Assembly: GCA_017893485.1 (NCBI GenBank)
Contig: CM030367.1
Location: 91,163,121 to 91,227,120, forward strand
From: Hemerocallis citrina
Lineage: Eukaryota; Streptophyta; Magnoliopsida; Asparagales; Asphodelaceae
Length of the DNA stretch: 64,000 nt
Direction: 5' to 3'
Below, in pieces: positions 11,234-23,988 of this stretch. The first letter of the stretch is position 1. Each line of letters begins with the position of its first letter. Both the position numbers and the translations under genes were made by a program. The notes under the pieces are model-generated. The model made no database searches. It worked only from the letters and a program-made list of their open reading frames with translations, and was not told the origin of the DNA.

Positions 11234-11800
11234 ATACCCATGACTCGGAGTTACTTTAATAATTTGCAACAAAGCAAGTTCAAGAGTTCAACCCGCTATT
11301 TTGATCTGCTACTACAACCCAATAACACCGCGACGACAGGTTCGGAGTCCATACCCATGGCTCGGAGTTACTCTAACAATTTGCAATAAAGCAAGTTCAT
11401 AGTTCAACTCATCATTCCATCTGCTCCTGCAACCTGTTAAACCCCTAGACTAACAAGTTCGGAATCCATACCCATGGCTCGGAGTTGCTTTAGCAACCGG
11501 CAATCAAGCACGTTCAGAGGTCAACTCGCCATTCAATTTGTTCTTGAAACTTGTTAAAATTTCTTAAAGACAAATTAGAGGTCCAAAATTGTGGATTGTA
11601 ATTCCTCCAACAAACTTGCAAAAAGCAAATTTTGGAGTTCAACTCGCCACTCATTGTCTTTCACAATTCGTTGGAGGACCCATATAGCAAGTTTGGAAAA
11701 TAACACTTCTTCATAGTTGTTCCTACAACTAGCTAAACACCCATACAACAGGTTTGGAGTCTAACTCTTCCTTAGAGTTTCTCCTACAACTAGTTGGGTA
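11234..11800. repeat. 117-bp tandem repeat, three clear units plus decaying ones
   Basis: ATACCCATG(A/G)CTCGGAGTT starts at 11234, 11351 and 11468, an exact 117-bp period. Later units keep AGTTCAACTCGCCA and CCTACAACTAG-like pieces. It lies next to the antisense gene of the second Tat element. Confidence 0.8.
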
Positions 11801-12515
11801 CAAGACGGACAAGTTCTAACTCCTTCAAACGCTACACACATCACTCGAGCCCCATCAACAATTCATCAGCAATAAACAACGGGTTCGAGGCCTTGCTCTT
11901 CACAAAAACTCAGTCAACAGCTCATCAATTTCACACAATAAATTACACAGCAATGATCAGTCACATAAAAGAGTTCTTCATTACACAAACGACAAGTTTC
12001 TCTACAAATCACGGAACTATCATAAAGCTTTGTATTCAGATCTTATGCCACTACCAAAATTTACATGTGCAAAACTATGAGTCGTATTACAAGTATTGAA
12101 TTACAATGAGTCTGCAAGAAAAAGCATCACTACAAAGGCATGTCGAAATATTGAGCGGCATAGTGCTATTATAATATGACCTACAAACCATCCTTTCAGC
12201 TGCATGGGCGAGGAATATTATTCCTAAGAGATACAAGCCTCCTCGCGGGCTTCTTGACGGGCAATACCTTCCATGGGCTGCGTACGTCTTTGGTAGAAAG
12301 CACTGATCCCGTGAACGGAGTCTGTGGACCATGACCAAATGCATGCGATCCTACATGAGTAGAAGCCAAACTCGACAAGGTGGTCACCCCAGTCTGAGCA
12401 TCGTCGGGACAACAAGGGGCTACCTGTGCAGTCAAGCCCGTTTCTCTTAAGTCAACCCAGCTCCTCCAACCGTTGCCCCCTTTTTCACATCAACAATGTG
12501 TGAAGTGCTAGCCGT
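11801..12515 (-). other. Downstream flank of the antisense gene, no separate gene seen
   Basis: Read on the minus strand, this follows the stop of the antisense gene's last recognised exon and would be its 3' untranslated part. Short plus- and minus-strand frames here show no domain. Confidence 0.4.
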
Positions 12516-12833
12516 TCACAGTCCACCAAGTTTCGCTTGGAGACTGTATATTTGCATGTCCTTCTCAATGAGCACTTCTTTAAGGATAGCACACTCCCCA
12601 ACATTGTCGTTTGTCACCTTGGGAGGCAAGGGCATGCCGTCAAGGTGATCAACGCGCATGAAAGCTAACTCAAAATCCTTCTTAATTAGTACTGACTTGA
12701 GGCAAACGGTCTCCAACCACTCGTCTTTCGACTGATCACACAAGCGATCGAGAGCTAACTCCGTCATGTGCAACTGTTTACGAAGCTGCTCAACTTCATC
12801 ACCTCGGGGTTTCTCCCCTGTTCCCGCAATCAT
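12516..12833 (-). pseudogene. Tat antisense gene, second exon (coiled-coil type)
   Basis: The minus-strand frame starts right after an acceptor (TTGACAG at 12840-12834) and encodes about 105 residues rich in E, K, L and Q (EQLRKQLHMTELALDRL; ILKEVLIEKDMQIYSLQAKL), a likely coiled coil. The upstream exon ends at a GGTTTA donor (13055/13054), giving a 221-bp intron at 12834-13054. This exon is intact while exon 1 has stops. No enzymatic motif is seen. Confidence 0.6.
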
Positions 12834-13054
12834 CTGTCAACGAGCAGGACCAAAAGAGTTATCTCAACATCGACAAGATGTAAGACATAGAAACAAAAGA
12901 GACAAGCAACTAAGCGTCACAACCAAAAGTCAGTCCAAAGCATACCGACTCAATACACGAAGATATGAGAATTTGTGGTGCAAAACAAAAGCAAAGTGAA
13001 TAGCAAAGATATAAATAAAACAACAGAGTATGAAAGTAAGCAAAAGCAGTAAAC

Positions 13055-13485
13055 CGTACAAGGATCAACCGGGCTAAGACCACATTCGAAGAGTACTTCG
13101 TCGGTGATATCTCGCCATGCCAACACCTTCAACGCGAAAAGAGCATCACTAACACTCTTCTCCGCCACGGTCACCGTCGGCTCTGCCCTCAATGCCGATG
13201 GAACCGTTCTCCTCCATGTCATGGGAATCCCCTATGGCTCAGCACTTCGAACAATGAAAAACTTCTCCTTCCAACACCTAATCGAGCTGGGAACATCGAT
13301 TACCCCCTGATTGTTACGAGGTCTAAGGTACCATCATTCTTTCATTTTGTTCTGTTGAACGATCCTGAAGTGTCACTTAAACACAGTGAGACTCGGTTCC
13401 ACCCCGAGCCTACGACATAGTAGGACAAATCCCACCATGTGCCTTCATGCGCTTGACATAAGCTGCATCGGGCTCAGCCTATACC
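13055..13485 (-). pseudogene. Tat antisense gene, first exon (downstream part)
   Basis: Continues the frame interrupted by the Athila element. Recognisable pieces include GFVLLCRRLGVEPSL, VIDVPSSIRCWKEKFF and PMTWRR, typical of the putative gypsy-type transposon domain (Pfam Transposase_28). Its last stretch, EKSVSDALFALKVLAWRDI, ends at the intron donor. At least four stop codons interrupt it. Confidence 0.7.
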
Positions 13486-15129
13486 TGATGAACACATTAT
13501 TATTCACTTTTTAGAGCAATAATCTTAATATAATTAGACATTTAAAAGCTCTATATATGGTATTTAACTCTTATTTTCTCTTTTCCATAGGAAACAGCGT
13601 AAAACAGCAAAACGAAGCAGATTCAGGACTTCAAAGATGATACACAGAAAAATGCAGAGGAACAGTCGACTTGTTCCCAAGAGCAGTCGACTGGCCTGAT
13701 CAAAGATAAAATCTTCAGAAGTCTCGACTCAGTCGACTGGTTCGAAGACAAGTCGACTGGTCTGCGGCGGAGTAAACAGATAAGATCTTCAAAGATACAC
13801 CTGCATCTAATTTCAAATCTACTTGGATCAAGATTTTATACAGCGAATCAAATCTAAAGACAGGGTGTTTCCAAGTGGACGTGGTGAACAGATAAGGAAA
13901 GAAAGGAGAAAAGAGAAAGATATTAATCATCAAATCAAATAAAGAAGGATCTTCCTGAAAAAATGGAAACCCTAATTTTCAGCCGTGTTCTATAAATATC
14001 AGAATACCATCTCTTGAACGGGCTCTCCTCTACTCTCCACTCCACGACTCCATCCGAAGACGATCAGATATATCTCTGGGAAGCGACTCAATCACCACGT
14101 TCCTGAACAACATCGAGAGCATCACTCCATCAACATCGAAGAAGGAGAGAGAAGATCCAGCAACCAGAAGGCAGTCGACTGTGTGACAGCCAGTCGACCA
14201 TATTGCCGGAATCCATTAGTTTATTTCTTCTTCTCTCTTTATTCTTTTATGTTGATCATGTATTCAAACTTGTTAAGCAATAAAGTTATTATTATGTGGA
14301 ACTAATTTCATAGTTGGGTAGATCGAAACCGTAGTTATGTAATGCTATTTTCTTCTGAACTCTTCTATGTTACTTATTGATTGAATCTAATTGAATTGGT
14401 ATAGGTTTATGATAGTCAAACTAGTTTTCAAGACTGAGAGCAGTCGACTGAGGTGAGAGCCAGTCGACTGACGTACAGAACTTGGGAAGCTCAAGTTTGG
14501 ATATCATTTATCTGAATCTGTTATATGAGCATATTGAGACGACCGAATCTCGTGCTCATAATTTGTAACAAAGGAATCTTTAGGGGTTCTTGGTTCAATC
14601 AACTTAGAGGATCTAGATCTGATACCAATTTCTAGAACTTTAAGTGTTTGTTCGTTTCCACTGTTCTTATGTTTTCTCTAAGTATAACTTAGTAGATACC
14701 ATGCTAGATACTTACGGAAAGAAACGAATTAGAGTAGATACCATGCCTAATTCTTGGCTTAGGGAAACATTACTTTAAGGAGTAGATACCATGCCCTTGA
14801 AGTGAACAAACATGAGTAATTAGAAGTAAGTTCAGAAGGTAGCTTAGCATTATTAACTATTGGTGGAGATCAACAACCCAACTATTCAAGAGATATTTGT
14901 GATTCAACACCTCTCATCTTAGTTTTAATCTTCTAGTTCTTTTAGAATATTATGACAACTCTTATTCATTTTTATTATTAGTTTTATTGATTAGTAAGTT
15001 GAGGTCTACAATCTCTGTGGGATCGACCCTTGCTATTACTACGATTCTATAAACGATTCGTGCACTTGCGAGGTTTTATAATTTGTGTCTAGGTTTATCT
15101 ATTTATTTAGGTATCTAGATCGCACAACA
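13486..15129 (+). repeat. Athila 5' LTR
   Basis: TGATGAACAC...CGCACAACA, 1644 bp. A TATA-like CTATAAATATC lies at about 13991. The LTR carries eight copies of CAGTCGACTG or one- to two-base variants at 13663, 13684, 13730, 13750, 14172, 14191, 14441 and 14461, i.e. four pairs. It also has three GTAGATACCATGC repeats near 14692, 14735 and 14782. Confidence 0.95.
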
Positions 15130-15135
15130 AGTTTT

Positions 15136-15153
15136 TGGCGCCGTTGCCGGGGA
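15136..15153 (+). other. Athila primer-binding site
   Basis: TGGCGCCGTTGCCGGGGA begins seven bases after the LTR. This is the standard Athila-group site, usually assigned to tRNA-Asp. Confidence 0.85.
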
Positions 15154-15249
15154 TTGTTTAGTATTTTAACTTACAAGTCAGTAGAATTTTTATTAGCTTT
15201 TCTTTTCTTTTATTAATAATTTTTCTTTTAGGTTACAGGACTTCGGTGA

Positions 15250-18200
15250 ATGCACGGTAGACGATCACTTCGACCAGAGCTACTACCTATTGACGCAGAA
15301 ACAGAACGAACTTTGCACAGACTAGGTAAGCTAGTTGCAGCCAACCAGTCGACTGGTACCAGGAGACAGTCGACTGCACAGAGACTACTCTCACAGACAA
15401 CAATGGCTGAAGAAATACAAAATCGAGTGCCAATGCAGGACAAATTCACTCCTAAGAATATTGAACAACCTTCCTGCATTGCTTTTCAACCTAATGCTAC
15501 AGGGAACATGCACCTATCTCCTCATTTACTTAGTATGGTTCCCCACTTTAGTGGCAAACCAGATGAAGAGCCTCATCTTCACTTGCAAGACTTTTTCGAT
15601 CTTTGCAGGACACAAAGCGTCCAAGGGCTTACTGCTGAACAAATCAGGTTAATCTTGTTTCCTTTTTCTTTAAAACTTAATGCTAAGTTGTGGTATAATT
15701 CTTTGGAACCAGGATCAATTAATTCATGGGAGCAATTGACAACGAAATTTTTGAAAGAATTCTTTCCAGCCCAAAAGACCAAACAGCTAAAAAGGGAGAT
15801 TCAACTCTTCCAACAAAAGGATGGAGATTTATTCTTTGAGGCATGGAAGGATTTCAAGAGCAAGCTTCTCAAGTATCCTACTCACAATCTTCCTAAGGAC
15901 GATCAGGTACAAGCTTTTTATGAAGGTTTAAATGACACTAATAAAGCAATTGTTGATGCAGCTTGCAATAGAATTTTGATGAGGAAAAGTGGAGAAAAAG
16001 CCATTGAACTTTTTGAAGAACTCAGCGAGAACTCCCAACAATTCTCAACAAGAAGGGGACCTACGAAAAAACAGGGAGTTTACGAAATCTCTAATAATAA
16101 TAACATTCAATTAGAAATGGCAAACATGAATAAAAAAATTGATATGCTTGTTAATGCAATGTCGACGATGGGTGGAGTTAAAAATCAAACAAATGAAATG
16201 TGTGCAATTTGTTCTCATTTAGATCACACAACTGATACATGTCCAATGTCTACATTTACAGATCAGGAGCATGCAAACTATGTGGGTCGAGGAGTGTTTC
16301 CACCAAAGAACAATCCATACTCGAACACATATAACCCAGGATGGAGGAATCATCCAAACTTCTCATGGAGCAATAATCAAAATAATCAAGGGAATCAATT
16401 CACACAAGGACATGCACGAAACCCTCAGATGGGAAGTGGGTTTGATCGACCAGCCCCAGAACAGAAGAAGTTGGATTTTGAATCCACCGTTCTTCAATTG
16501 CTCCAACAACAACATCAAACAAGCAACCAACAAGGACAAGCAATTCAGAAGTTAGAAACCCAAATTGGTCAGATTGCAAAAGAGCTAAGCGAAAGAAAGG
16601 CAGGTGAACTTCCTTCACAAACCATACCAAACCCTGGAGGTCAAGAACAGCTCCAAGCAGTCACAACCCTAAGAAATGGTAAGATAATTGACAACATGGT
16701 TGGAACACACACAGACAAGCCAGTCAGTAAACCAGTCGACTGTTTTTACAAACCAGTCGACTGCACAGGCAAATCAGAAACACAACTACCAAAGGCTGTG
16801 GATTCCAATAAGGTAAGTGAAAAAGTAGGGACAGTTCCACCACCATTCCCTCAAAGGTTAGTCAATAAAAAGAAAGAACAACATTTATTTGACGTCTTTG
16901 AAACTCTCAAAAAGGTAGAAATTAATATTCCCCTACTTGATGCGATTAAACAAATTCCTTCTTATGCCAAATTTTTGAAAGACTGTTGTACTCACAAAAG
17001 AACATTTCAGGTTAAGGAGGATGTGGCCTTGACAGAAGAAGTGAGTGCTGTTTTATTACGAAAATTACCACCTAAACTGAAAGATCCAGGTAGTTTCACC
17101 AGTCCTTGCAAAGTTGGTGAGCACTTCTTTGAAAAAGCACTGCTAGACTTGGGGGCAAGCATCAACCTTCTTCCTTATTCTGTTTACGAAAAGCTTGGAT
17201 TGGGGGAACTCAAGCCAACATCCATCACTTTGCAATTGGCTGATCGCAGCATCAAAAGACCTAGAGGTATTTTAGAAGATGTCCTAGTTCAGGTAAATGA
17301 TTTTATTTTGCCTGCTGATTTTGTTGTGTTAGATATGGAGGAATCTTCAATGTCATCATCTCTACCGATCATATTAGGTAGGCCCTTTATGAGTACAGCT
17401 GATATAAAAATTTGTATTAAAAAGGGCATTATAAGTATGAAGATAAATGGAGAAAAAGTGGAATTTAAAATGTTTGATACACTAAAATTACCACAAGATG
17501 ATCATGAATGCTATAATATTGATGTAGTGCAGGAGATCGTTGATCAAACATTTCAGGTACATAGCGTTGAACCACTTCAAGCCACAATCACTCAATCTCT
17601 AACTTTATCTCATGTTGAACAGGAATACGATGACTGGGAGATTGCAGAGACAGTACATCACCTTGAAACTCCACAGTCATATTCAGGTAAGCCTGCACCT
17701 TTATTTGAAAAATTGGTGTCTGATAAAAATTGTTCTTCTACAGATCAGGCGACTGATGAACAGAGTAAGTCAACTGGTGTTCTAACCAGTCAACCAAACC
17801 CAGACACCCAGAACAAGTCGACTGCTGACATGGACCAGTCGACTGTACAGAAGCGTCCAGACATAGAACTCAAGCAGCTGCCCGATCATTTGAAACATGC
17901 TTTTTTAGGTGAGAACCAGACGTTACCGGTAATAATTGCTGCAAACTTAAGTGCACAGGAAGAAGAAAAGCTGCTGAAGGTATTGCGAGAACACAAGAGT
18001 GCAATAGGATGGACCATTGCAGACATCAAGGGAATAAGTCCATCCAAATGCATGCATAGAATACTCCTGGAGAACGATGCAAAACCTAGCAGAGAGGCAC
18101 AGAGAAGGCTCAACCCCAACATGAAGGAAGTGGTAAGAGCAGAAATTTTGAAGCTACTAGATGTTGGCATCATCTATCCTATCTCAGATAGCAAATGGGT

Positions 18201-20823
18201 AAGTCCTATACATGTAGTTCCTAAGAAAAGTGGAGTTACAGTGGTAACAAATGAAGAGAATGAACTTATCCCAACAAGAGTAACCACAGGTTGGAGGGTA
18301 TGCATTGATTATAGAAAACTGAACAATGAAACCAGGAAAGATCACTTCCCTCTTCCTTTTATTGATCAAATGTTAGAAAGATTAGCAGGATATAGTCATT
18401 ATTGTTTTTTAGATGGTTATAGTGGCTATAATCAAATTGCTATTGCCCCAGAAGATCAAGAAAAGACCACTTTTACATGCCCTTTTGGTACTTTTGCTTA
18501 CAGGAGGATGCCGTTTGGATTGTGCAACGCACCAGCTACATTTCAAAGATGCATGATGAGCATATTTTCAGACATGGTGGAAAGGTTCATTGAGGTATTT
18601 ATGGATGACTTTAGTGTTTTTGGATCTTGTTTTGATGAATGCCTTAACCATTTGCAGCTTGTGCTTAAAAGATGTGAAGAATGCAATTTAGTGCTGAACT
18701 GGGAAAAGTGCCATTTCATGGTACAACAAGGTATTGTCTTGGGACATGTTATTTCAAAAAGAGGCATAGAGGTAGACAAGGCAAAAATTGACATCATATC
18801 AAAACTACCCCCTCCCACTACAGTTAAGGGTGTTAGGAGTTTTCTTGGACATGCAGGTTTTTATAGACGATTTATAAAAGACTTTTCAAAAATCTCCAAA
18901 TCCCTTTGTGACTTGTTGGCTAAAGATGTTGAGTTTGTATGGACAGAAGAATGTACAAATGCTTTTAATACATTGAAAAATCTTCTCATTTCTGCACCTA
19001 TTGTCATGGCACCAGATTGGAGCCACCCTTTTGAGCTCATGTGTGATGCAAGTGATTATGCCTTAGGGGCTGTTTTAGGACAAAGAATCAATAAGAAACC
19101 CCATGTTATTTACTATGCTTCTCGAACTCTAAACGATGCACAGCTAAATTACTCTACCACTGAAAAAGAAATGTTAGCTGTTATTTTTGCTGTAGAGAAG
19201 TTTAGATCATATTTAATTGGTTCTAAAGTTATTGTTTTCACTGACCATGCTGCTTTGAGATATTTGTTGGCTAAAAAGGAAGCTAAGCCTAGGTTGATCA
19301 GATGGGTGCTGATGCTTCAAGAATTTGATCTTGAGATTAGAGACAAGAAAGGATGCGACAATGTTGTGGCAGATCACATGTCCAGACTACTTCAGGAGGA
19401 AGAGAGAATTGTGCCCCCGCTGAATGAAAATTTCCCAGATGAACATCTATTTGAAATAAATGTTCAAACTCTCGGGGCAGTTGACTGGTCCTTCAACCAG
19501 TCGACTGGACTCTCTGCACAGTTCCCCTGGTTTGCTGATATTGTCAATTTTCTAACTGCTCATGTTTTTCCTCCAGGTATGACACATCAGGAAAGGAAAA
19601 GATTGGTGAATCTGAGCAAACACTATTATTGGGATGATCCTTATTTATTCAAATTTTGCTCTGATCAAATTATAAGAAGATGTGTGGCAGACGAGGAACA
19701 AAGGAGTATTCTACAACATTGCCACCAATATGCATGTGGAGGACATTTTGGGCCAAAGAGAACAGCACTTAAGGTATTGCAATCTGGTTTTTATTGGCCT
19801 AAAGTATTCAAAGATGCTTTTTCTTTTTGCAGGACTTGCGACAAATGCCAAAGGACAGGCAACATCTCTTCTAAAAACCAAATGCCACTACACAACATAC
19901 AAGTAATCGAGCTTTTCGATGTTTGGGGAATCGACTTCATGGGTCCATTTCCTAACTCATTTGGTTATTTATATATACTTGTTGGTGTGGATTATGTGTC
20001 TAAATGGGTCGAGGCTGTCCCCTCACGAACTAATGATCACAAAGTTGTTGTCAAGTTTTTGCAGGAGAACATTTTCACTAGGTTTGGTACACCACGAGCA
20101 ATAATAAGTGATGGAGGGAGCCACTTCAATAACTACCCATTTGCTTCTTTGATGAAGAAATATGGGATTACACATAGAGTGGGAACTCCATATCATCCTC
20201 AAACTAGTGGGCAGGTGGAGATTAGCAACAGAGAGATCAAGAGCATCTTGGAAAAGACAGTCAACACAAGGAGGAAGGATTGGTCGCTACGCTTGAACGA
20301 TGCATTATGGGCCTACAGAACCGCTTTCAAGACACCCATTGGCATGTCACCATACCGTTTGGTATTTGGAAAAGCATGTCATCTGCCGGTAGAATTGGAA
20401 CACAAAGCTTATTGGGCTATCAAAAAGTTCAATTTTGATATGAAACAGGCAGGTGACAAAAGGCGATTGCAACTAAATGAGCTTGAAGAATTGAGGCACG
20501 ACGCATATGAAAATGCCAAGCTATACAAGGAAAGGACTAAGTTATACCATGATAAACAATTAGCAAGGAAGGAGTTTTATGAAGGACAAAAGGTATTGAT
20601 CTACAACTCAAGATTAAGACTCTTTCCAGGCAAGCTCAAGTCAAGATGGTATGGACCATATATTGTCACAAAAGTCTTTCCACATGGTGCATTGGAAGTT
20701 CACAGCGAAGAACGAAATCAAACATTCAAGGTGAACGGACACAGGGCGAAGCCATACATAGAGATGAGTCTAGAACCGCAAGAGGAAGATGTGAATCTTC
20801 AACCCATTCAATACATTGCATGA
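15250..20823 (+). CDS. Athila gag-pol polyprotein, intact, 1857 aa
   Basis: A single frame encodes capsid, protease, reverse transcriptase, RNase H and integrase for cytoplasmic particle assembly, reverse transcription and nuclear integration. The capsid-type gag domain covers roughly residues 95-280. A CX2CX4HX4C knuckle is at C318-C331. Protease has DLGAS with D633. Reverse transcriptase has [10 protein letters not shown] and FMDD with D1119/D1120. RNase H starts at CDASDY (D1266). Integrase has an HHCC-type region (YACGGHFG...CRTCDKCQ), then D1562, D1621 and E1657, an exact DD(35)E. No stop or frameshift was found. The first ATG is used; M50 (MAEEIQ) is an alternative start that would remove the N-terminal palindrome pair from the protein. 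Palindromic CAGTCGACTG pairs fall before gag, between the knuckle and protease, between protease and RT, and between RNase H and integrase. No envelope domain follows. Confidence 0.95.
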   Translation: MHGRRSLRPELLPIDAETERTLHRLGKLVAANQSTGTRRQSTAQRLLSQTTMAEEIQNRVPMQDKFTPKNIEQPSCIAFQPNATGNMHLSPHLLSMVPHFSGKPDEEPHLHLQDFFDLCRTQSVQGLTAEQIRLILFPFSLKLNAKLWYNSLEPGSINSWEQLTTKFLKEFFPAQKTKQLKREIQLFQQKDGDLFFEAWKDFKSKLLKYPTHNLPKDDQVQAFYEGLNDTNKAIVDAACNRILMRKSGEKAIELFEELSENSQQFSTRRGPTKKQGVYEISNNNNIQLEMANMNKKIDMLVNAMSTMGGVKNQTNEMCAICSHLDHTTDTCPMSTFTDQEHANYVGRGVFPPKNNPYSNTYNPGWRNHPNFSWSNNQNNQGNQFTQGHARNPQMGSGFDRPAPEQKKLDFESTVLQLLQQQHQTSNQQGQAIQKLETQIGQIAKELSERKAGELPSQTIPNPGGQEQLQAVTTLRNGKIIDNMVGTHTDKPVSKPVDCFYKPVDCTGKSETQLPKAVDSNKVSEKVGTVPPPFPQRLVNKKKEQHLFDVFETLKKVEINIPLLDAIKQIPSYAKFLKDCCTHKRTFQVKEDVALTEEVSAVLLRKLPPKLKDPGSFTSPCKVGEHFFEKALLDLGASINLLPYSVYEKLGLGELKPTSITLQLADRSIKRPRGILEDVLVQVNDFILPADFVVLDMEESSMSSSLPIILGRPFMSTADIKICIKKGIISMKINGEKVEFKMFDTLKLPQDDHECYNIDVVQEIVDQTFQVHSVEPLQATITQSLTLSHVEQEYDDWEIAETVHHLETPQSYSGKPAPLFEKLVSDKNCSSTDQATDEQSKSTGVLTSQPNPDTQNKSTADMDQSTVQKRPDIELKQLPDHLKHAFLGENQTLPVIIAANLSAQEEEKLLKVLREHKSAIGWTIADIKGISPSKCMHRILLENDAKPSREAQRRLNPNMKEVVRAEILKLLDVGIIYPISDSKWVSPIHVVPKKSGVTVVTNEENELIPTRVTTGWRVCIDYRKLNNETRKDHFPLPFIDQMLERLAGYSHYCFLDGYSGYNQIAIAPEDQEKTTFTCPFGTFAYRRMPFGLCNAPATFQRCMMSIFSDMVERFIEVFMDDFSVFGSCFDECLNHLQLVLKRCEECNLVLNWEKCHFMVQQGIVLGHVISKRGIEVDKAKIDIISKLPPPTTVKGVRSFLGHAGFYRRFIKDFSKISKSLCDLLAKDVEFVWTEECTNAFNTLKNLLISAPIVMAPDWSHPFELMCDASDYALGAVLGQRINKKPHVIYYASRTLNDAQLNYSTTEKEMLAVIFAVEKFRSYLIGSKVIVFTDHAALRYLLAKKEAKPRLIRWVLMLQEFDLEIRDKKGCDNVVADHMSRLLQEEERIVPPLNENFPDEHLFEINVQTLGAVDWSFNQSTGLSAQFPWFADIVNFLTAHVFPPGMTHQERKRLVNLSKHYYWDDPYLFKFCSDQIIRRCVADEEQRSILQHCHQYACGGHFGPKRTALKVLQSGFYWPKVFKDAFSFCRTCDKCQRTGNISSKNQMPLHNIQVIELFDVWGIDFMGPFPNSFGYLYILVGVDYVSKWVEAVPSRTNDHKVVVKFLQENIFTRFGTPRAIISDGGSHFNNYPFASLMKKYGITHRVGTPYHPQTSGQVEISNREIKSILEKTVNTRRKDWSLRLNDALWAYRTAFKTPIGMSPYRLVFGKACHLPVELEHKAYWAIKKFNFDMKQAGDKRRLQLNELEELRHDAYENAKLYKERTKLYHDKQLARKEFYEGQKVLIYNSRLRLFPGKLKSRWYGPYIVTKVFPHGALEVHSEERNQTFKVNGHRAKPYIEMSLEPQEEDVNLQPIQYIA

Positions 20824-21485
20824 ACTCATCATGTCTAGCTGAAGACATGAAACACAGCGCTTATTGGGAGGCAACCCAACTTTTCAGGGGAGTATTTACA
20901 CTTTCCCTTTATTTCATTCATTATTATTCATTTTTATTTTTATTTTGCAGTCTCTCCTTTCTAGATGGTAACACATGCCTATATCTTATGTTTTGTGCGA
21001 ACATTGAGGACAATGTTCCATCTAAGTGTGGGGGTATTAGTTAGTTATATTTGGAATCTTTTGATTTTTTTAGGATAAACAATTTCTTATAAAGTAAGAG
21101 TAAGGATACTTATTTACTTTAGGATTGTTGAGTTTCATAATTCCCTACAAAATTGTGCGAGTCATGCGATTATACATAATAAACAAATGTGATGCTTTTT
21201 CTGATAATTATTCCCTTTAGATCTAGTCCTAAATCGAGTTTAAGTAAATAGAGTGATACAATATATATATATATATATTTGAATAAAGTCAGTCTACTCC
21301 AATGTTTTGAGCGCTTAGTAACTAGGGGTATTCATCACCAATGTTTACCTTTACGTCAAATGGCAACTTGAAATATGAGTATGCAAAGCACTTTAATGTT
21401 TGTGACTTGTTGAGTAACCGGGTGGATACATCACAAATGTTTCGCATTCGCGTCAAAAGACAAGTGACAACTTTAAAGAAGAGAC

Positions 21486-21542
<57 letters not shown>

Positions 21543-21845
21543 AGTTTGCTACTGGATTTGTAGTAGAGAAAAGGGATAATCACAGACTGAGTAGATGCAT
21601 ACTATAACTACATTAATCGCATGACAAATATGACTAAGTTTGGGATTTATGAATAGACATTTGCACTGAAGAAAATGGGTATGGTTAATTTTACTTTATC
21701 TGAAATTGTTTGTAGTTTTATATTTTTCATTTTAATGTCCACATAATAAGAAATCTTGATGGTTGAGTTTATTCTGATTATTACTCCCTTGTTCATAAAT
21801 TCACTTTTTGCTTGAGGACAAGCAAAAGCTAAGTGTGGGGGTATT
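20824..21845 (+). other. Athila 3' non-coding region with two polypurine-like sites and a poly(A) tract
   Basis: AAGTGTGGGGGTATT occurs at 21024-21038 and again at 21831-21845, the second immediately before the 3' LTR and so the functional polypurine site. Both are preceded by a GAGGACAA motif (about 21007 and 21814). A run of about 48 A lies at 21491-21538. The envelope-like frame found in some Athila elements is absent. Confidence 0.8.
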
Positions 21846-23489
21846 TGATGAACACATTATTATTCACTTTTTAGAGCAATAATCTTAATATAATTAGACA
21901 TTTAAAAGCTCTATATATGGTATTTAACTCTTATTTTCTCTTTTCCATAGGAAACAGCGTAAAACAGCAAAACGAAGCAGATTCAGGACTTCAAAGATGA
22001 TACACAGAAAAATGCAGAGGAACAGTCGACTTGTTCCCAAGAGCAGTCGACTGGCCTGATCAAAGATAAAATCTTCAGAAGTCTCGACTCAGTCGACTGG
22101 TTCGAAGACAAGTCGACTGGTCTGCGGCGGAGTAAACAGATAAGATCTTCAAAGATACACCTGCATCTAATTTCAAATCTACTTGGATCAAGATTTTATA
22201 CAGCGAATCAAATCTAAAGACAGGGTGTTTCCAAGTGGACGTGGTGAACAGATAAGGAAAGAAAGGAGAAAAGAGAAAGATATTAATCATCAAATCAAAT
22301 AAAGAAGGATCTTCCTGAAAAAATGGAAACCCTAATTCTCAGCCGTGTTCTATAAATATCAGAATACCATCTCTTGAACGGGCTCTCCTCTACTCTCCAC
22401 TCCACGACTCCATCCGAAGACGATCAGATATATCTCTGGGAAGCGACTCAATCACCACGTTCCTGAACAACATCGAGAGCATCACTCCATCAACATCGAA
22501 GAAGGAGAGAGAAGATCCAGCAACCAGAAGGCAGTCGACTGTGTGACAGCCAGTCGACCATATTGCCGGAATCCATTAGTTTATTTCTTCTTCTCTCTTT
22601 ATTCTTTTATGTTGATCATGTATTCAAACTTGTTAAGCAATAAAGTTATTATTATGTGGAACTAATTTCATAGTTGGGTAGATCGAAACCGTAGTTATGT
22701 AATGCTATTTTCTTCTGAACTCTTCTATGTTACTTATTGATTGAATCTAATTGAATTGGTATAGGTTTATGATAGTCAAACTAGTTTTCAAGACTGAGAG
22801 CAGTCGACTGAGGTGAGAGCCAGTCGACTGACGTACAGAACTTGGGAAGCTCAAGTTTGGATATCATTTATCTGAATCTGTTATATGAGCATATTGAGAC
22901 GACCGAATCTCGTGCTCATAATTTGTAACAAAGGAATCTTTAGGGGTTCTTGGTTCAATCAACTTAGAGGATCTAGATCTGATACCAATTTCTAGAACTT
23001 TAAGTGTTTGTTCGTTTCCACTGTTCTTATGTTTTCTCTAAGTATAACTTAGTAGATACCATGCTAGATACTTACGGAAAGAAACGAATTAGAGTAGATA
23101 TCATGCCTAATTCTTGGCTTAGGGAAACATTACTTTAAGGAGTAGATACCATGCCCTTGAAGTGAACAAACATGAGTAATTAGAAGTAAGTTCAGAAGGT
23201 AGCTTAGCATTATTAACTATTGGTGGAGATCAACAACCCAACTATTCAAGAGATATTTGTGATTCAACACCTCTCATCTTAGTTTTAATCTTCTAGTTCT
23301 TTTAGAATATTATGACACCTCTTATTCATTTTTATTATTAGTTTTATTGATTAGTAAGTTGAGGTCTACAATCTCTGTGGGATCGACCCTTGCTATTACT
23401 ACGATTCTATAAACGATTCGTGCACTTGCGAGGTTTTATAATTTGTGTCTAGGTTTATCTATTTATTTAGGTATCTAAATCGCACAACA
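21846..23489 (+). repeat. Athila 3' LTR
   Basis: Same length as the 5' LTR with four substitutions. It carries the same eight palindrome copies, offset by 8360 bp. Confidence 0.95.
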
Positions 23490-23494
23490 ATACC

Positions 23495-23988
23495 ATTTGA
23501 ACACCTTTCTAACAAAGGGGTGAAGAGGCAAGAGAAGCCCCGCTTAGAAGGCATCGCAAGGAAAGAAGCAGTACTCCTCCGACATCGTGTAGCAAGCCCT
23601 AACTCTAGGATCGTGTAAGATTAACTCTTACTCGGAGAGAATCCTGAAGGCCGCCCTAATCACGGCAAGCTCTTCTCGCGTAAGAATAATGATGACATAG
23701 TCAGCCTCATTGGTGTGGACTGGGTCTGGCTCAACATACTCCATGTCGTTCCTAAGAAAATTTGCATTGACTATAAGGTATCCCTAATCAATTCGGGAAC
23801 TAGAATCAATGGTGTCTTAAGTGCACATCTTCTATTTGTCTCAGGCTCAACGACCGTCTCCACAATAGCGGAACGACCTACTACATCCTTCCCCTTCTAT
23901 CCTCTAGTGAAATGGTTAGACTCAACATCACCGTCAACCTCTAAACTACCGCATCGAAAGAGGAACTGGCTGACGAAATGCTAGACAT
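23495..23988 (-). pseudogene. Tat antisense gene, first exon (start)
   Basis: Read on the minus strand, an ATG at 23988 begins MSSISSASSSFDAVV and soon meets a stop. A better kept stretch follows (VEPDPVHTNEADYVI, TREELAVIRAAFRIL), then LPLHPFVRKVFKWYRL near the Athila insertion. The combination fits the putative gypsy-type transposon domain seen in antisense ORFs of Tat elements. Several stops, a frame change and the Athila insertion make it non-functional. Confidence 0.65.

Larger units (their letters stand above)
13486..23489 (+). mobile_element. Young, apparently intact Athila-type Ty3/gypsy retrotransposon
   Basis: Flanked by the 5-bp duplication ATACC (13481-13485 and 23490-23494). Both LTRs are 1644 bp (TG...CA) and differ at only four positions (13978/22338, 14741/23101, 14958/23318, 15118/23478), about 0.24%. 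It has an Athila-style primer-binding site, one uninterrupted 1857-codon gag-pol frame with all catalytic residues, a poly(A) tract and two polypurine-like sites. No envelope-like frame lies between pol and the 3' LTR. At an assumed 1.3e-8 substitutions per site per year the LTR difference implies an insertion roughly 0.1 million years ago. It sits inside exon 1 of the Tat antisense gene. Confidence 0.95.
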
